Assembly (NCBI GenBank): GCA_045636545.1
Contig: JAZTXR010000007.1
Location: forward strand, 1 to 64,000
Source of the DNA: HGM04593 sp045636545
Lineage (GTDB): Bacteria; Bacteroidota; Bacteroidia; Bacteroidales; Bacteroidaceae
DNA: 64,000 nucleotides
Reading direction: 5' to 3'
Shown: in pieces, positions 42,962-52,358 of the stretch
Layout: every line of letters starts with the position of its first letter
Position numbering within the stretch: the stretch's first letter is position 1
Program-made: the position numbers and the translations under genes
The notes under the pieces: model-generated
Databases searched by the model: none
What the model was told of the DNA's origin: nothing
Seen by the model: the letters and a program-made list of their open reading frames with translations, nothing else

Positions 42962-44224
42962 ATGAAGCTTAGAAGAGTTGTTGTAACAGGTCTTGGTGCC
43001 GTTTCGCCAATTGGCAATGATGTTCCCACATTGTGGGAGAATGCTGTAAATGGTGTGAGTGGTGCAGGACCTATTACTCATTTTGATGCCTACCTCTTCA
43101 AAACCCAGTTCGCCTGCGAGGTAAAGGGCTTTGATGCATCGGTCGCTATGGACCGTCGCGAACTGCGAAAGGTCGATGCCGACACGCATTATGGTGTGGC
43201 TGCTGCTGTCGAGGCTATAAATGACAGTGGAATAGATTTTGAGAAAGTTGACTGCAACAGAGTCGGTGTGATATTCGGTGAAGGCATTGGAGGGCTTGGG
43301 GCTCTTGAGGATGAATTGCGTGTCTTTACACTCAACCAGGAGAACGGCCCGCGTTTCTCGCCATTCCTGATAACAAAGATGATATCGGACATGACAACCG
43401 GTATAATCTCTATCCGTTATGGTTTGAAGGGACCCAATTATGTGACAACTTCGGCGTGCGCTTCTTCGTCCAATGCGCTCATTGATGCGTATGACCAGAT
43501 ACGCCTGGGACGTGCCGATGTCATTGTTTCCGGTGGTGCGGAGGCTGCAATATGCAATGTCGGTGTAGGTGCGTTCAACGCCATGCACGCATTGTCGGTG
43601 CGCAATGACGACCCCAAGGGTGCATCGCGCCCGTTCAGCAAAAGCCGTGATGGTTTTGTGATGGCCGAGGGTGCTGCTTCGCTTGTTCTCGAGGAATATG
43701 AGCACGCTGTAGCCCGCGGTGCAAAGATATATGCCGAGATTGTCGGAACCGGACTTACTGCCGATGCATATCATATTACTGCTCCTCATCCCGAAGGTGA
43801 AGGTGCATGCCGTGTAATGAAGGCGGCGCTCGACGAGGCCGGCTTGCCGGTTGAGAGCGTGGATTATATCAACGTGCATGGCACATCAACTCATGCCGGT
43901 GATATTGCCGAGGTCAAGGCTATAAAGACTCTGTTCGGTGAACATGCGTATAATTTGAATATAAGTTCGACAAAGTCAATGACCGGACATCTGCTCGGTG
44001 GCGCGGGTGCATTGGAGGCTGTGTTGACGGTGCTTGCCGTAAAGCATGGCATTATACCGCCTACAATCAACCACGCCGAGGGTGACGATGACCCGGAGAT
44101 TGACTATGGAATGAACTTTACCTTTAACAAGGCCCAGAAGAGAGTTGTGAATGTCGCTTTGTCCAACACTTTCGGTTTCGGTGGCCACAATGCAAGTATT
44201 GCGTTTAAGAAAATTGAAGGCTGA
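42962..44224 (+). CDS. fabF: 3-oxoacyl-ACP synthase II (KAS II)
   Basis: A 420-residue thiolase-fold condensing enzyme. RRVVVTGLGAVSPIGNDV is the family start. The active-site cysteine is in VTTSACASSSNALIDAY (about residue 168). The two histidines are in NVHGTSTHAGD and STKSMTGHLLGGAGALEA, and SNTFGFGGHNAS is the C-terminal loop. It elongates acyl-ACP with malonyl-ACP. It lies between acpP and rnc, a common order in Bacteroidetes. Confidence 0.96.
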   Translation: MKLRRVVVTGLGAVSPIGNDVPTLWENAVNGVSGAGPITHFDAYLFKTQFACEVKGFDASVAMDRRELRKVDADTHYGVAAAVEAINDSGIDFEKVDCNRVGVIFGEGIGGLGALEDELRVFTLNQENGPRFSPFLITKMISDMTTGIISIRYGLKGPNYVTTSACASSSNALIDAYDQIRLGRADVIVSGGAEAAICNVGVGAFNAMHALSVRNDDPKGASRPFSKSRDGFVMAEGAASLVLEEYEHAVARGAKIYAEIVGTGLTADAYHITAPHPEGEGACRVMKAALDEAGLPVESVDYINVHGTSTHAGDIAEVKAIKTLFGEHAYNLNISSTKSMTGHLLGGAGALEAVLTVLAVKHGIIPPTINHAEGDDDPEIDYGMNFTFNKAQKRVVNVALSNTFGFGGHNASIAFKKIEG

Positions 44225-44945
44225 TAGATTATTCAAGAAGATTATAGACAAGATAAGGCTCCTGTCCCGCAAGGACAGGGAGTCTTATCTGTTGTTATAC
44301 TCTATTCTGGGGTATGTGCCAAGTGACATAAAATTGTATGAGATGGCAATGACACACAGCTCTACATCGGGTGTCAAGAAACTCTCCTGCAATGAGCGTC
44401 TGGAATTTCTTGGCGATGCAGTCCTGAGTTCTGTCACTGCCGATTATCTCTACTCGAATTTCAGCCGCGAGCGCGAGGGTTTTCTCACCAAATCACGTAG
44501 CAATCTTGTATGTCGTGAAAGGTTGAACGAACTGGCTCTGCAAATAGGGCTCGACAAATATGTTCATGCTTGTGGTGTGGCAAATCAACACAATAATTAT
44601 ATATATGGCAATGCTCTTGAGGCTCTTGTAGGCGCCATATATATCGACAAGGGCTACAAACAGTGCCGCCGTTTTCTGCTCGACAGGGTCTTCTCCCGTA
44701 TCGCCGACATGGAGTCTGTTGTCAAGGCCGACAAGAACTACAAGAGCCGTCTGATAGAGTGGGGGCAGAAGCGACATATTGATGTCGAATTCCGCATTGT
44801 CTCCGAGGAGTTGCGCAAGGAGGGGGTCTTCTTTGTGAGCGAGGTGCTTGTGAATGGCGAGCCGTATGGTATCGGCGATGGTTTCTCGAAACGTGAGAGC
44901 CAGCAGAAAGCGGCCCGTCAGGCGTTGGCCAAATTGCGTAAGTGA
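44190..44945 (+). CDS. rnc: Ribonuclease III
   Basis: A protein of 251 residues if read from ATG 44190, overlapping fabF by 35 bases; a TTG near 44214 is an alternative. ERLEFLGDAVLSSVTADYLY is the RNase III signature with the metal-binding residues. NALEALVGAIYIDKGYKQC contains the catalytic D/E region. The C-terminal double-stranded-RNA-binding domain (NYKSRLIEWGQKRHID, GIGDGFSKRESQQKAARQAL) is intact. It cleaves structured rRNA precursors and mRNAs. It converges with folB, leaving one base between the stops. Confidence 0.92.
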   Translation: MQVLRLRKLKADRLFKKIIDKIRLLSRKDRESYLLLYSILGYVPSDIKLYEMAMTHSSTSGVKKLSCNERLEFLGDAVLSSVTADYLYSNFSREREGFLTKSRSNLVCRERLNELALQIGLDKYVHACGVANQHNNYIYGNALEALVGAIYIDKGYKQCRRFLLDRVFSRIADMESVVKADKNYKSRLIEWGQKRHIDVEFRIVSEELRKEGVFFVSEVLVNGEPYGIGDGFSKRESQQKAARQALAKLRK

Positions 44946-44946
44946 T

Positions 44947-45315
44947 TCATCTCTTGCTCGAAAGGGTCACAGCAGCTTTCAGTCTGTCGCCTCCCATCGG
45001 TGGCGTGTCCTTGCAGAGTGTGATTCTTATTGCGCTTATCTGTGCAAAGGTCTCATAAAGTCTTTTTGTAATTCTGCTACATACGTTCTCGAGCAGGTTG
45101 GATGGCTGCTCCATTTCGCTGCACAGTATTTCGTACACGTCGGCATAGCTCACAGTGCCGTCAATCCGGTCACTTGCGGCGCAACTGCTGTCATTTATTT
45201 CAAGTGCAATGTCTATGGTGAACCAGGCGCCAATTTCCCGTTCCTGTTGCATGACACCATGATGTGCGAACAGGTGTACGTCGCGCAGTTCTATTGTGTA
45301 TCCTTCTATTTGCAT
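44947..45315 (-). CDS. folB: Dihydroneopterin aldolase
   Basis: A 122-residue protein. YTIELRDVHLFAHHGVMQQEREIGAWFTIDI is the FolB start with the conserved H-G-V and E residues. DGTVSYADVYEILC and NLLENVCSRITKRLYE hold the substrate-binding E/N. It converts dihydroneopterin to 6-hydroxymethyl-dihydropterin in folate synthesis. It follows nrdJ on the same strand, with a hairpin in between. Confidence 0.9.
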   Translation of the reverse strand: MQIEGYTIELRDVHLFAHHGVMQQEREIGAWFTIDIALEINDSSCAASDRIDGTVSYADVYEILCSEMEQPSNLLENVCSRITKRLYETFAQISAIRITLCKDTPPMGGDRLKAAVTLSSKR

Positions 45316-45330
45316 AAATGTCTGTTTGAA

Positions 45331-45360
45331 CGATAAAGAGCCACGCTTGGCCCTTTATCG
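45331..45360 (-). terminator. Hairpin between nrdJ and folB
   Basis: CGATAAAG (45331-45338) faces CTTTATCG (45353-45360), with GCCA/TGGC extending the stem. No long U-run follows on the minus strand, so it may only attenuate read-through into folB. Confidence 0.5.
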
Positions 45361-45383
45361 TCGGTTATATATGGTTTCTGATA

Positions 45384-47915
45384 TTATCCGCATTTTGAGT
45401 ATCCACATCCCGGGCAGTGCAGGCAACCCTCCTCAAAGATGAGTTGCTGCTTGCAGTTGGGGCACTTTTCTGCGGTAGACGTCCCATCTTTTATGTAGCG
45501 TTTCAATGCTCGTTCTACACCATTCTTCCAGGTGTTGATGTTGTCCGATGCAAGCTGCAGTGATGAAATCAGTTTAATCACTTGCTCGATGGGCATCTTG
45601 TAGCGCAGTACGCCTGAGATGAGCTTGGCGTAGTTCCAGAACTCGGGGTTGAAGCGCTCGGACAATCCTTCAATTGTGGTCTTGTAACCGATTTTGTTCT
45701 CGAACTGGAAATCGTAGCGTTTTGTGCCATCCTCGTTTGTGTGCTTTATGATGATTCCATGTGTCACGTTCTTCGGCAATGGAATGCCATCCTCATCGTC
45801 CTGCTGTCCTGTGAATATCTCATACGGCTCGCCGTTGAGCAGGCCGATGAAGGCTACCCACTTCTCCTTGTTGTTCTGGAAACGTACCACATCGGCTTCA
45901 AGTATGGTGGGGCGAACCTCTGTGATGAATGGCTTCATCTCTTCGTTCTCTTTCTTCTCCTTTTTGCTGTCGGTTGAGACGAGCACTCCTGCACGTGAGC
46001 CGTCCCGGTATACGGTGCAACCCTTGCATCCGCACTTCCATGCTGTCACATACAGCTCGTTGACAAGCTTTTCGTCAACATTGTTGGGTAGGTTTATGGT
46101 AACGCTGATAGAGTGGTCCACCCACTTCTGTATACGCCCCTGCATCTCAACCTTTGCAACCCAATCAATGTCGTTCGAGGTGGCCTTGTTGTATGGCGAG
46201 CGTGCCACCAAGTTGTCTATCTCGACCTGTGAGTATCGTTTGGATGTATCTATGCCACTCTTTTTCATCCACTCGACGAACTTGTGGTGATAGACGATGT
46301 ATTCCTCAAAGGTATCTCCGTTCTCATCCGTGAAGTCTGCGTGTACATCGGGGTCGTTGGGGTTTACTTTTCTGCGGCGTTTGTATACAGGCATGAATAC
46401 CGGCTCGATACCCGATGTGGTCTGTGTCATTATACTCACGGTGCCGGTCGGGGCTATGGTCAGGCAGGCGATGTTTCGGCGGCCATATTGCTTCATATCC
46501 TCGTACAGGCTTGGGCAGGCCTCTTTCAGACGGTTGATAAATGGGTTTGCAGCCTCGCGTGCGGTGTCGTATATCTCAAATGCGCCACGCTCCTTTGCAA
46601 GGTTTACAGATGATGAATATGCTGCAATGGCGAGTGTCTTGTGAATCTTCTCGGCAAAGGCTGTCGCCTCCTCTGTTCCATAGCGTAGTCCCATTGCGGC
46701 AAGCATGTCGCCTTCGGCGGTGATGCCCACTCCGGTGCGGCGGCCCATGCTGCTCTTGCGGTATATCTTCTCCCAAAGTCTCTTCTCTGCACCTTTCACC
46801 TCTTCGCTCTCAGGGTCGCTCTCAATCTTCTGCATTATGGCATCAATCTTCTCAAGCTCAAGGTCGATGATGTCATCCATTATACGCTGTGTCTTTGCGG
46901 TGTGCTGTTTGAACAGTTCGTAATCAAAATAAGCCTCGGGTGTAAATGGGTTTACAACGTATGAGAACAGGTTGATTGCTATGAGGCGGCATGAATCGTA
47001 AGGGCACAAAGGTATTTCGCCGCAGGGGTTGGTCGACACGGTCTCAAATCCCAGGTCTGCATAACAGTCGGGGATGGATTCTCTTTTGACGGTGTCCCAG
47101 AACAGCACTCCCGGCTCGGCCGATTTCCAGGCATTGTGTATGATTTTGCCCCATAGTTTTGCGGCATCGACCTCATTGGTGTAGAGCGGCTTCTCGGCAT
47201 TTATGGGGTATTGCTGCCTGTATGGTGTCCCCGTTGTGACGGCTCTCATGAATTCGTCATCAATCTTTACCGAGACGTTCGCGCCTGTAACCTTGCCCTC
47301 GGTCATCTTTGCATCAATGAACGCTTCGGCATCGGGGTGCTTGATTGACACGCTCAGCATCAATGCTCCACGACGGCCGTCCTGGGCTACTTCGCGTGTA
47401 GAGTTGGAGTATCGCTCCATGAAAGGAACGAGTCCTGTTGATGTCAGTGCCGAGTTTTTTACCTGTGAGCCTTTCGGGCGTATGTGTGAGAGGTCGTGGC
47501 CGACACCGCCACGGCGCTTCATCAGTTGCACCTGCTCCTCGTCAATGCGTATTATGGCACCGTAAGAGTCGGCTTTACCGTCCATTCCTATGACGAAGCA
47601 GTTTGAGAGTGATGCAATCTGATAGTCATTGCCAATTCCGGTCATAGGGCTACCTGATGGGACCACGTACCTGAACTTGTCGAGCAGGTCGAAAACCTCT
47701 TGTGCAGACATCGGGTTTTCATACTTCGATTCTATCCTGGCAATTTCATTTGCTATGCGCCAATGCATCTCTTCGGGTGATTTCTCGTAGATGTTGCCGA
47801 ATGAGTCTTTCAAGGCATATTTGTTTACCCACACTCTGGCTGCCAGTTCGTCTCCGCCAAAATATTCGAGTGAGGCCTTGAATGCCTCGTCTTGTGTATA
47901 TTGCTGTTGTTTCAC
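45384..47915 (-). CDS. nrdJ: Adenosylcobalamin-dependent ribonucleotide reductase (class II)
   Basis: An 843-residue protein. Key features are SLSNCFVIGMDG (first redox cysteine), the active-site loop TNPCGEIPLCPYDSCRL (radical cysteine), TIAPTGTVSIMTQTTSGIEPVF (substrate-binding loop), CGCKGCTVYRDGSRAGVLV, a TSCPD-type domain, and a C-terminal zinc ribbon CPNCKQQLIFEEGCLHCPGCGYSKCG-type region with paired cysteines. It reduces ribonucleotides with coenzyme B12, so the organism needs cobalamin. It has its own promoter at 47964-47995. Confidence 0.95.
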   Translation of the reverse strand: MKQQQYTQDEAFKASLEYFGGDELAARVWVNKYALKDSFGNIYEKSPEEMHWRIANEIARIESKYENPMSAQEVFDLLDKFRYVVPSGSPMTGIGNDYQIASLSNCFVIGMDGKADSYGAIIRIDEEQVQLMKRRGGVGHDLSHIRPKGSQVKNSALTSTGLVPFMERYSNSTREVAQDGRRGALMLSVSIKHPDAEAFIDAKMTEGKVTGANVSVKIDDEFMRAVTTGTPYRQQYPINAEKPLYTNEVDAAKLWGKIIHNAWKSAEPGVLFWDTVKRESIPDCYADLGFETVSTNPCGEIPLCPYDSCRLIAINLFSYVVNPFTPEAYFDYELFKQHTAKTQRIMDDIIDLELEKIDAIMQKIESDPESEEVKGAEKRLWEKIYRKSSMGRRTGVGITAEGDMLAAMGLRYGTEEATAFAEKIHKTLAIAAYSSSVNLAKERGAFEIYDTAREAANPFINRLKEACPSLYEDMKQYGRRNIACLTIAPTGTVSIMTQTTSGIEPVFMPVYKRRRKVNPNDPDVHADFTDENGDTFEEYIVYHHKFVEWMKKSGIDTSKRYSQVEIDNLVARSPYNKATSNDIDWVAKVEMQGRIQKWVDHSISVTINLPNNVDEKLVNELYVTAWKCGCKGCTVYRDGSRAGVLVSTDSKKEKKENEEMKPFITEVRPTILEADVVRFQNNKEKWVAFIGLLNGEPYEIFTGQQDDEDGIPLPKNVTHGIIIKHTNEDGTKRYDFQFENKIGYKTTIEGLSERFNPEFWNYAKLISGVLRYKMPIEQVIKLISSLQLASDNINTWKNGVERALKRYIKDGTSTAEKCPNCKQQLIFEEGCLHCPGCGYSKCG

Positions 47916-47963
47916 TTTTATGTGTTTTAAATATGGTTTTTATGTTTCCCGAAATGGGGAACA

Positions 47964-47995
47964 CAAATTTAAAAATGATTGGTGTAATTACCAAA
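47964..47995 (-). promoter_or_regulatory. nrdJ: nrdJ promoter
   Basis: The minus strand has TTTG (47995-47992), 20 bases, TAAATTTG (47971-47964). Transcription would start near 47957, about 42 bases before the nrdJ ATG. Confidence 0.68.
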
Positions 47996-48183
47996 TATTT
48001 TCTTTTGTAACTTTGTTAATGCAGAAAAGTTTTCCAAAATTATTTTTAATGCATTTTAAATTAATGAAATAGATTTTGTGATTGCTTCAAAAGTTTTCCA
48101 AAAAATAAATTTATAGATGTTATATAAAATATTTGTTTGCAAATGTTGTTTGAATAGTTGTGTGCGAAGTTGTCATTTATAGA

Positions 48184-48220
48184 CAGCAGCGGCTGCACTA
48201 TAAAAGTGCAGCCGCTGCTG
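48184..48220 (-). terminator. Perfect 16-bp hairpin after dnaA
   Basis: Bases 48184-48199 and 48205-48220 are exact reverse complements with a 5-base loop. The stem is very G/C-rich (CAGCAGCGGCTGCACT). It is 18 bases from the dnaA stop and is the likely dnaA terminator, although the following tract on the minus strand (CTATAAATG) is only partly U-rich. Confidence 0.65.
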
Positions 48221-48238
48221 TTCGTTATGTTGATAGTA

Positions 48239-49630
48239 TTATGCGCTCAATAGTGAACTTTCAATCTCTTCAAGCTCTATGCGGAACTGTTTGTCTGTTT
48301 CGGCAAGGTTGGTGATTGTCTTGCAGGCGTGCAGTACGGTCGCATGGTCGCGGTCACCTATGTATTTGCCTATCTTTGATGTTGACATGTCAAGGTGCTT
48401 TTTGGCAAGGAACATTGCCACCTGACGCACCAGTACAACTTCGCGTTTACGCGAACGGGTGTTGATGGCGTTGGCTTCAATACCGTAGTAGTCCGAAACT
48501 TTCTTTATTATGTCGTCTATGGTGATTGTCTTCTTCTCGTAGTCCGAGAAATCACCAATGATTCTGCGTGCAAGGTTTATGTTGATGTCGGTATTGTTTA
48601 TGGTTGAGTGTGCCATGATTGATACGACAATACCTTCAAGGTCGCGAATGCTTGCATTCACATTCTCTGCAATGTATGAGATTACCTCTTCTGGGAAACA
48701 GAGCCCATCCCGGCGTATCTTGTTGCGCAGGATGTTCTTGCGCAATTCAAAATCCGGCTTCTCGATTTCGGCGGTCATACCCCACTTGAATCGTGTAATC
48801 AAACGCTCTTCCATACCCTGCAGTTGTGCCGGAGAACGGTCCGATGTCATAATCAACTGCTTTCCGTTCAGATGCAGGTGGTTGAATATATGGAAGAAGG
48901 CGTTTTGGGTCTTTTGAAGACCCGCAATCTCCTGAATGTCATCAATGATAAGGACATCAATGCTTTGATAGAATCTCATGAAATCATTGAAGTTTTTCTG
49001 GAGTATTGAGTCTGTGTACTGTACCTGGAACAGGTGTGCCGATACGTAGAGCACGCGCAGTTCGGGGTGCAGTTCCTTTATCTTTATACCAATGGCATTT
49101 ATAAGGTGTGTCTTTCCAACTCCTGATGGGCCGTGTATGAACAGTGGGTTGAATGCACGACCCGGTTTGTCAGCAACGCTTACGGCTACCGAGCGTGAGA
49201 GACGGTTGCTGATACCTTCTACAAAGTTGTCAAAGGTGTAGCGGTTGATGAGCATGGAGTCCAACTCCTGTATTGTCTGTTGGTTTGCCACAGGGGCGCT
49301 ATTGCCGCTGTTTGCGGTTCTTGCCCCGACTGTGGTGGTTGCCTCGGTGCCAACCTCCATACTCAGGTTGTTGTCCTTGTCGGTCAGCACGCTATACATT
49401 AGCTGTGTGCCGTTGCCCATTACTTTGAACAGAGTAGAACGCAAAAGGTCCACAAAGTTGCTCTCCAGAAACTCATATACAAAATTGCTCTTGACCTGTA
49501 TGGTAAGAGTGTTACCCTCATACTTGAGCGGCTTGATATCGGCAAACCAAGTGTTGAAGGTTGTTTCGGAGACGATGTCTCGGATGATCTCCAAACATTT
49601 ATTCCATTTTGTATCGAGATTGGTTGTCAT
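48239..49630 (-). CDS. dnaA: Chromosomal replication initiator protein
   Basis: A 463-residue protein. Domain I (residues 1-80) has WNKCLEIIRDIVSETTFNTWF. The linker (about 90-120) is low complexity. The AAA+ domain has Walker A GPSGVGKTHL (about 167-176) and Walker B VLIIDDIQ, then sensor I TSDRSPAQLQGMEERLITRFKWG. Domain IV has the DNA-binding signature DRDHATVLHACKTI. It opens the replication origin. It has its own promoter upstream and no neighbouring dnaN; dnaX lies upstream on the same strand instead. Confidence 0.97.
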   Translation of the reverse strand: MTTNLDTKWNKCLEIIRDIVSETTFNTWFADIKPLKYEGNTLTIQVKSNFVYEFLESNFVDLLRSTLFKVMGNGTQLMYSVLTDKDNNLSMEVGTEATTTVGARTANSGNSAPVANQQTIQELDSMLINRYTFDNFVEGISNRLSRSVAVSVADKPGRAFNPLFIHGPSGVGKTHLINAIGIKIKELHPELRVLYVSAHLFQVQYTDSILQKNFNDFMRFYQSIDVLIIDDIQEIAGLQKTQNAFFHIFNHLHLNGKQLIMTSDRSPAQLQGMEERLITRFKWGMTAEIEKPDFELRKNILRNKIRRDGLCFPEEVISYIAENVNASIRDLEGIVVSIMAHSTINNTDININLARRIIGDFSDYEKKTITIDDIIKKVSDYYGIEANAINTRSRKREVVLVRQVAMFLAKKHLDMSTSKIGKYIGDRDHATVLHACKTITNLAETDKQFRIELEEIESSLLSA

Positions 49631-50213
49631 CGACCGTTTGTGTTTTTGCTGTTCTGTTATTAAGGTAATATTGTGGATTGGATTATGAGGACACTCGCTG
49701 TCCGTCTATAGTGAATCTCCTCCCGTTAAATCCAATGCAAATATCTACAAATAAAAATGAATATGCAAGCATTGAAAAGCTATCCAAAAATTTGCATTCA
49801 ATAATGGTTTGAATATCAGTGTTTTAAAATTTTGCTCCGCGAAGAATCTGCTATTTTGTGTTATTTTTTTTAACGTTGATATTCAGTGTTTTATGGTACT
49901 TTGTGCTCTTTCCCTGTAACTGCGTATTCTGTGCAAAGACCGTTCTGTTTTGTCTGTGGTGTGTTTTTTGAGTGAATGGTGTTGTAGCTTCCTGTTGATG
50001 GGATTATTTGGATTGAATCTAAATAATAGCAAAAATTTTTTTATTTGGAAATAAATTATAGAGCTGCCGGTGACGCTAAAAATGTGGTGATTTTATTTGC
50101 ATTTTAGGAATTTATAGCTTTAATTATGCTGCTTGAATGTGGTGTTCATTGTGATATCGGTATTGTGATATTCGGATAATAAGTCCGGGAGGTGCGTGCA
50201 CCTCCCGGACTTA
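49631..50213. other. Intergenic region between dnaA and dnaX
   Basis: Nearly 600 bases without a supported gene. It includes the dnaA promoter (49738-49768) and the dnaX terminator (50176-50217). By eye there is no cluster of TTATCCACA-type DnaA boxes, so an origin is not called. The middle part is A/T-rich (GTTATTTTTTTTAACG near 49860, TTTTTTTATTTGGAAATAAA near 50040). Confidence 0.5.
49738..49768 (-). promoter_or_regulatory. dnaA: dnaA promoter
   Basis: The minus strand has TTG (49768-49766), 20 bases, then GATATTTG (49745-49738), one mismatch from TAnnTTTG. The transcript would start near 49731, with a leader of about 100 bases. Confidence 0.55.
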
Positions 50214-50217
50214 TTAT
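50176..50217. terminator. Perfect 20-bp hairpin overlapping the dnaX stop
   Basis: ATAATAAGTCCGGGAGGTGC (50176-50195) and its exact complement (50198-50217) enclose a 2-base loop. The dnaX stop codon (50214-50216) lies within the stem. The A/T-rich outer stem gives a short U-rich tract on both strands. Confidence 0.75.
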
Positions 50218-52100
50218 CTTGCAATCTCAAGGTTCAGCTCCTGGCGGAGTTTCTCTACAAGCGGGTTCTTTTCAACCAGCATTGCATATTGCTTGCTTTT
50301 GTCGCTGACGTGTCGCTCAATGACGACTTTGTTCACGACAATTCTCATCTTCATTACTGTGTTTCCCAGAAATGGAGCCATTCCTTCGCAGATACGCTTC
50401 CCCTCGCTGGTGAAGAGGTCTGCGGCCATCTGGTTGTCTACGGAGATTACAAAGCTCTCATTTCCCTCAACCTTTGGTGACATGATTTTCATTCTGTCGG
50501 CAAGAGCTCTTTCGTTCTCGGGTAACAACAAGGCGAACGATGTCCAAGCCTGTGCAACGGTGGCATCTGTTATTGTGTCAGTGTTAGGAGCTGGTGGCGT
50601 GACTGCCGGTTTGACCTCTTCGGCTTTGACGGTCTCTGCGGGTGCCGGCTCGTTTTGTACGGCTGTTTCTATGACGGTCCTTGATTTCTTGAACATTCTG
50701 CCAAGGCTTCCCCCGCCTTCACTTCTTGTCTTTAATTCTGCTGGCCTTCCTTGTTGTACGCCCTGTACCGGATGTCCTGTCTGTGACTGTGTCGGCGCAG
50801 GAGTGCTTGGTTGTGGAGTGGCGTTGGGTGTGGCAACGCTGTATGCAGTCTGTTGCGCGGTGTTGCCGATGCTCTTTTGCGTCTCTTGCGGGGTGGGGAC
50901 GGGCTGTGTCGTCTTAACCGTTTGTTCCTTTGTTGTCTCCTGTGTTATCTTGTTGAATATGGGTTTTAATATCTTAGGGCGGCGCCCCCCGCCATCGTCG
51001 CTGTCACTGTCGCCCATCTGCGAAAGTTCGATGAGTGTGAGCTCCACCTGCAGGCGCTTGTTGCGGCTGGTCCTGTAGTTGAGGCTGCAGTTGCTGCATA
51101 GCCTGATGGCGTTGAACAACATCTTGGGTGTGCATCTGCGAGCCTGTTCTGCATATCTGCTACGCAGTTCGGGACTGCCTTCAAACAGTTCTCCGGTGGC
51201 GTCATCGCTGTTTACCAGGAGGTCCCTGAAGTGTGATGCTGCGCCTTCGATGAATATATTGCCCTCGAAACCTTTGTTTAGAACGCTGTTGAAGAGGAGC
51301 AGGCATTGTGCTGTATTCTTCTCGAGTATGAAGTCGGTCAATCTGAAGTAATATTCATAGTCAAGTACATTGAGGCTCTCTATTACCTTGCTGTAGGTAA
51401 GGTCGCTCTGTGTGAAGCTTGCCATCTGGTCGAACAGTGAGAGTGCATCGCGCATACAGCCGTCCGATTTCTGCGCTATTATGCGCAGAGCCTCGTATTC
51501 ATAATTGATACCTTCTTTCTCGGCAATGCCTTTCAGGTGCGCTATGATGTCAGCAGCCTCAATTCGCGTAAAATCGTATATCTGGCAGCGTGAAAGGATT
51601 GTTGGTATAATCTTGTGTTTCTCGGTTGTGGCGAGGATGAAGATGGCGTGCGCAGGTGGCTCCTCCAAGGTTTTAAGGAATGCGTTGAAGGCTGCCTGTG
51701 TAAGCATGTGTACCTCGTCGATGATGTATACCTTGTATTTGCCTACCTGGGGCGGAATGCGCACCTGTTCGTTCAATGAACGTATGTCATCGACCGAGTT
51801 GTTGCTCGCAGCATCAAGCTCATAAATCGAGTATGAGCGCTGCTGGTTGAATGATTGGCACGATTCGCACTGGTTGCAGGGTTCGCCATTTTCGGTGGGG
51901 TTGGTGCAGTTTATCGTCTTGGCAAATATTCGTGCACAGGTTGTCTTTCCCACACCACGCGGTCCACAGAATAGGAATGCATGCGCCAGTCTGCCGCTGT
52001 GGATGGCGTTTTTCAGTGTCGTGGTGAGTGATTTTTGTGCAACTACCGACTCGAAAGTGTCGGGGCGGTATTTTCTTGCCGAAACTATGTAGTTCTCCAT
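50214..52100 (-). CDS. dnaX: DNA polymerase III subunit gamma/tau
   Basis: A 628-residue clamp-loader ATPase. YIVSARKYRPDTFESVVAQ is the family start. Walker A GPRGVGKTT (about 46-54), the zinc module with cysteines in INCTNPTENGEPCNQCESC, Walker B VYIIDEVHML and the SRC motif ILSRCQIYDF are all present. A Pro/Thr-rich linker (about 385-470) leads to the tau-type C-terminal region. It links the polymerase cores and the helicase. The promoter is at 52160-52190. Confidence 0.96.
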   Translation of the reverse strand: MENYIVSARKYRPDTFESVVAQKSLTTTLKNAIHSGRLAHAFLFCGPRGVGKTTCARIFAKTINCTNPTENGEPCNQCESCQSFNQQRSYSIYELDAASNNSVDDIRSLNEQVRIPPQVGKYKVYIIDEVHMLTQAAFNAFLKTLEEPPAHAIFILATTEKHKIIPTILSRCQIYDFTRIEAADIIAHLKGIAEKEGINYEYEALRIIAQKSDGCMRDALSLFDQMASFTQSDLTYSKVIESLNVLDYEYYFRLTDFILEKNTAQCLLLFNSVLNKGFEGNIFIEGAASHFRDLLVNSDDATGELFEGSPELRSRYAEQARRCTPKMLFNAIRLCSNCSLNYRTSRNKRLQVELTLIELSQMGDSDSDDGGGRRPKILKPIFNKITQETTKEQTVKTTQPVPTPQETQKSIGNTAQQTAYSVATPNATPQPSTPAPTQSQTGHPVQGVQQGRPAELKTRSEGGGSLGRMFKKSRTVIETAVQNEPAPAETVKAEEVKPAVTPPAPNTDTITDATVAQAWTSFALLLPENERALADRMKIMSPKVEGNESFVISVDNQMAADLFTSEGKRICEGMAPFLGNTVMKMRIVVNKVVIERHVSDKSKQYAMLVEKNPLVEKLRQELNLEIAR

Positions 52101-52159
52101 CTTCTTCTTTTATAAATTGGTTTAAAGTGCGCCCTGCTCATGTCTGTTTTGGGCTAACG

Positions 52160-52190
52160 CAAAGATAATGAAAATAGGCCGTCGGGCAAA
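52160..52190 (-). promoter_or_regulatory. dnaX: dnaX promoter
   Basis: The minus strand has TTTG (52190-52187), 19 bases, TATCTTTG (52167-52160), a perfect consensus. Transcription should start about 52153, some 53 bases before the dnaX ATG. Confidence 0.75.
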
Positions 52191-52260
52191 GCAAGAGTTC
52201 TGTTTTTTATTGCAGCGGAAATAACTTTTCTTCTATCCTTTTTTATTGCTGTGTTTTGTT

Positions 52261-52340
52261 TATCTTTGCAATAGTGATAGCGAAGTTAGGCTGCGCTTGT
52301 TGAAAAAACAGGTTTTATTCACTCGCTTGCACTATCTTTG
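52261..52340 (+). promoter_or_regulatory. Two TATCTTTG boxes before the FtsB-like gene
   Basis: TATCTTTGCAATA occurs twice, at 52261-52273 and 52333-52345. Either could be a -7 box for the gene at 52359, but neither has a clear TTTG at the usual distance. The second would leave a leader of only about 12 bases. Confidence 0.35.
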
Positions 52341-52358
52341 CAATAAATAAACTTTGCT

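Larger units (their letters stand above)
47916..48238. other. Intergenic region between nrdJ and dnaA
   Basis: The region holds the nrdJ promoter (47964-47995) and the dnaA terminator hairpin (48184-48220). The predicted nrdJ leader is only about 40 bases, too short for a cobalamin riboswitch, and none is seen upstream either. The rest is A/T-rich without a supported gene. Confidence 0.6.

Noticed and set aside
47916..48238. Cobalamin riboswitch upstream of the B12-dependent ribonucleotide reductase
   Set aside because: The predicted leader is about 40 bases and no B12-box-like sequence was seen. The hairpin at 48184 belongs to the dnaA end.
49631..50213. Replication origin next to dnaA
   Set aside because: The region is A/T-rich and long, but I see no cluster of DnaA boxes of the TTATCCACA type on either strand. 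A computed search with mismatches and GC skew would decide.
50293..51078. Plus-strand 261-codon frame inside dnaX
   Set aside because: It is the complement of the dnaX linker and tail and has no recognisable protein features.
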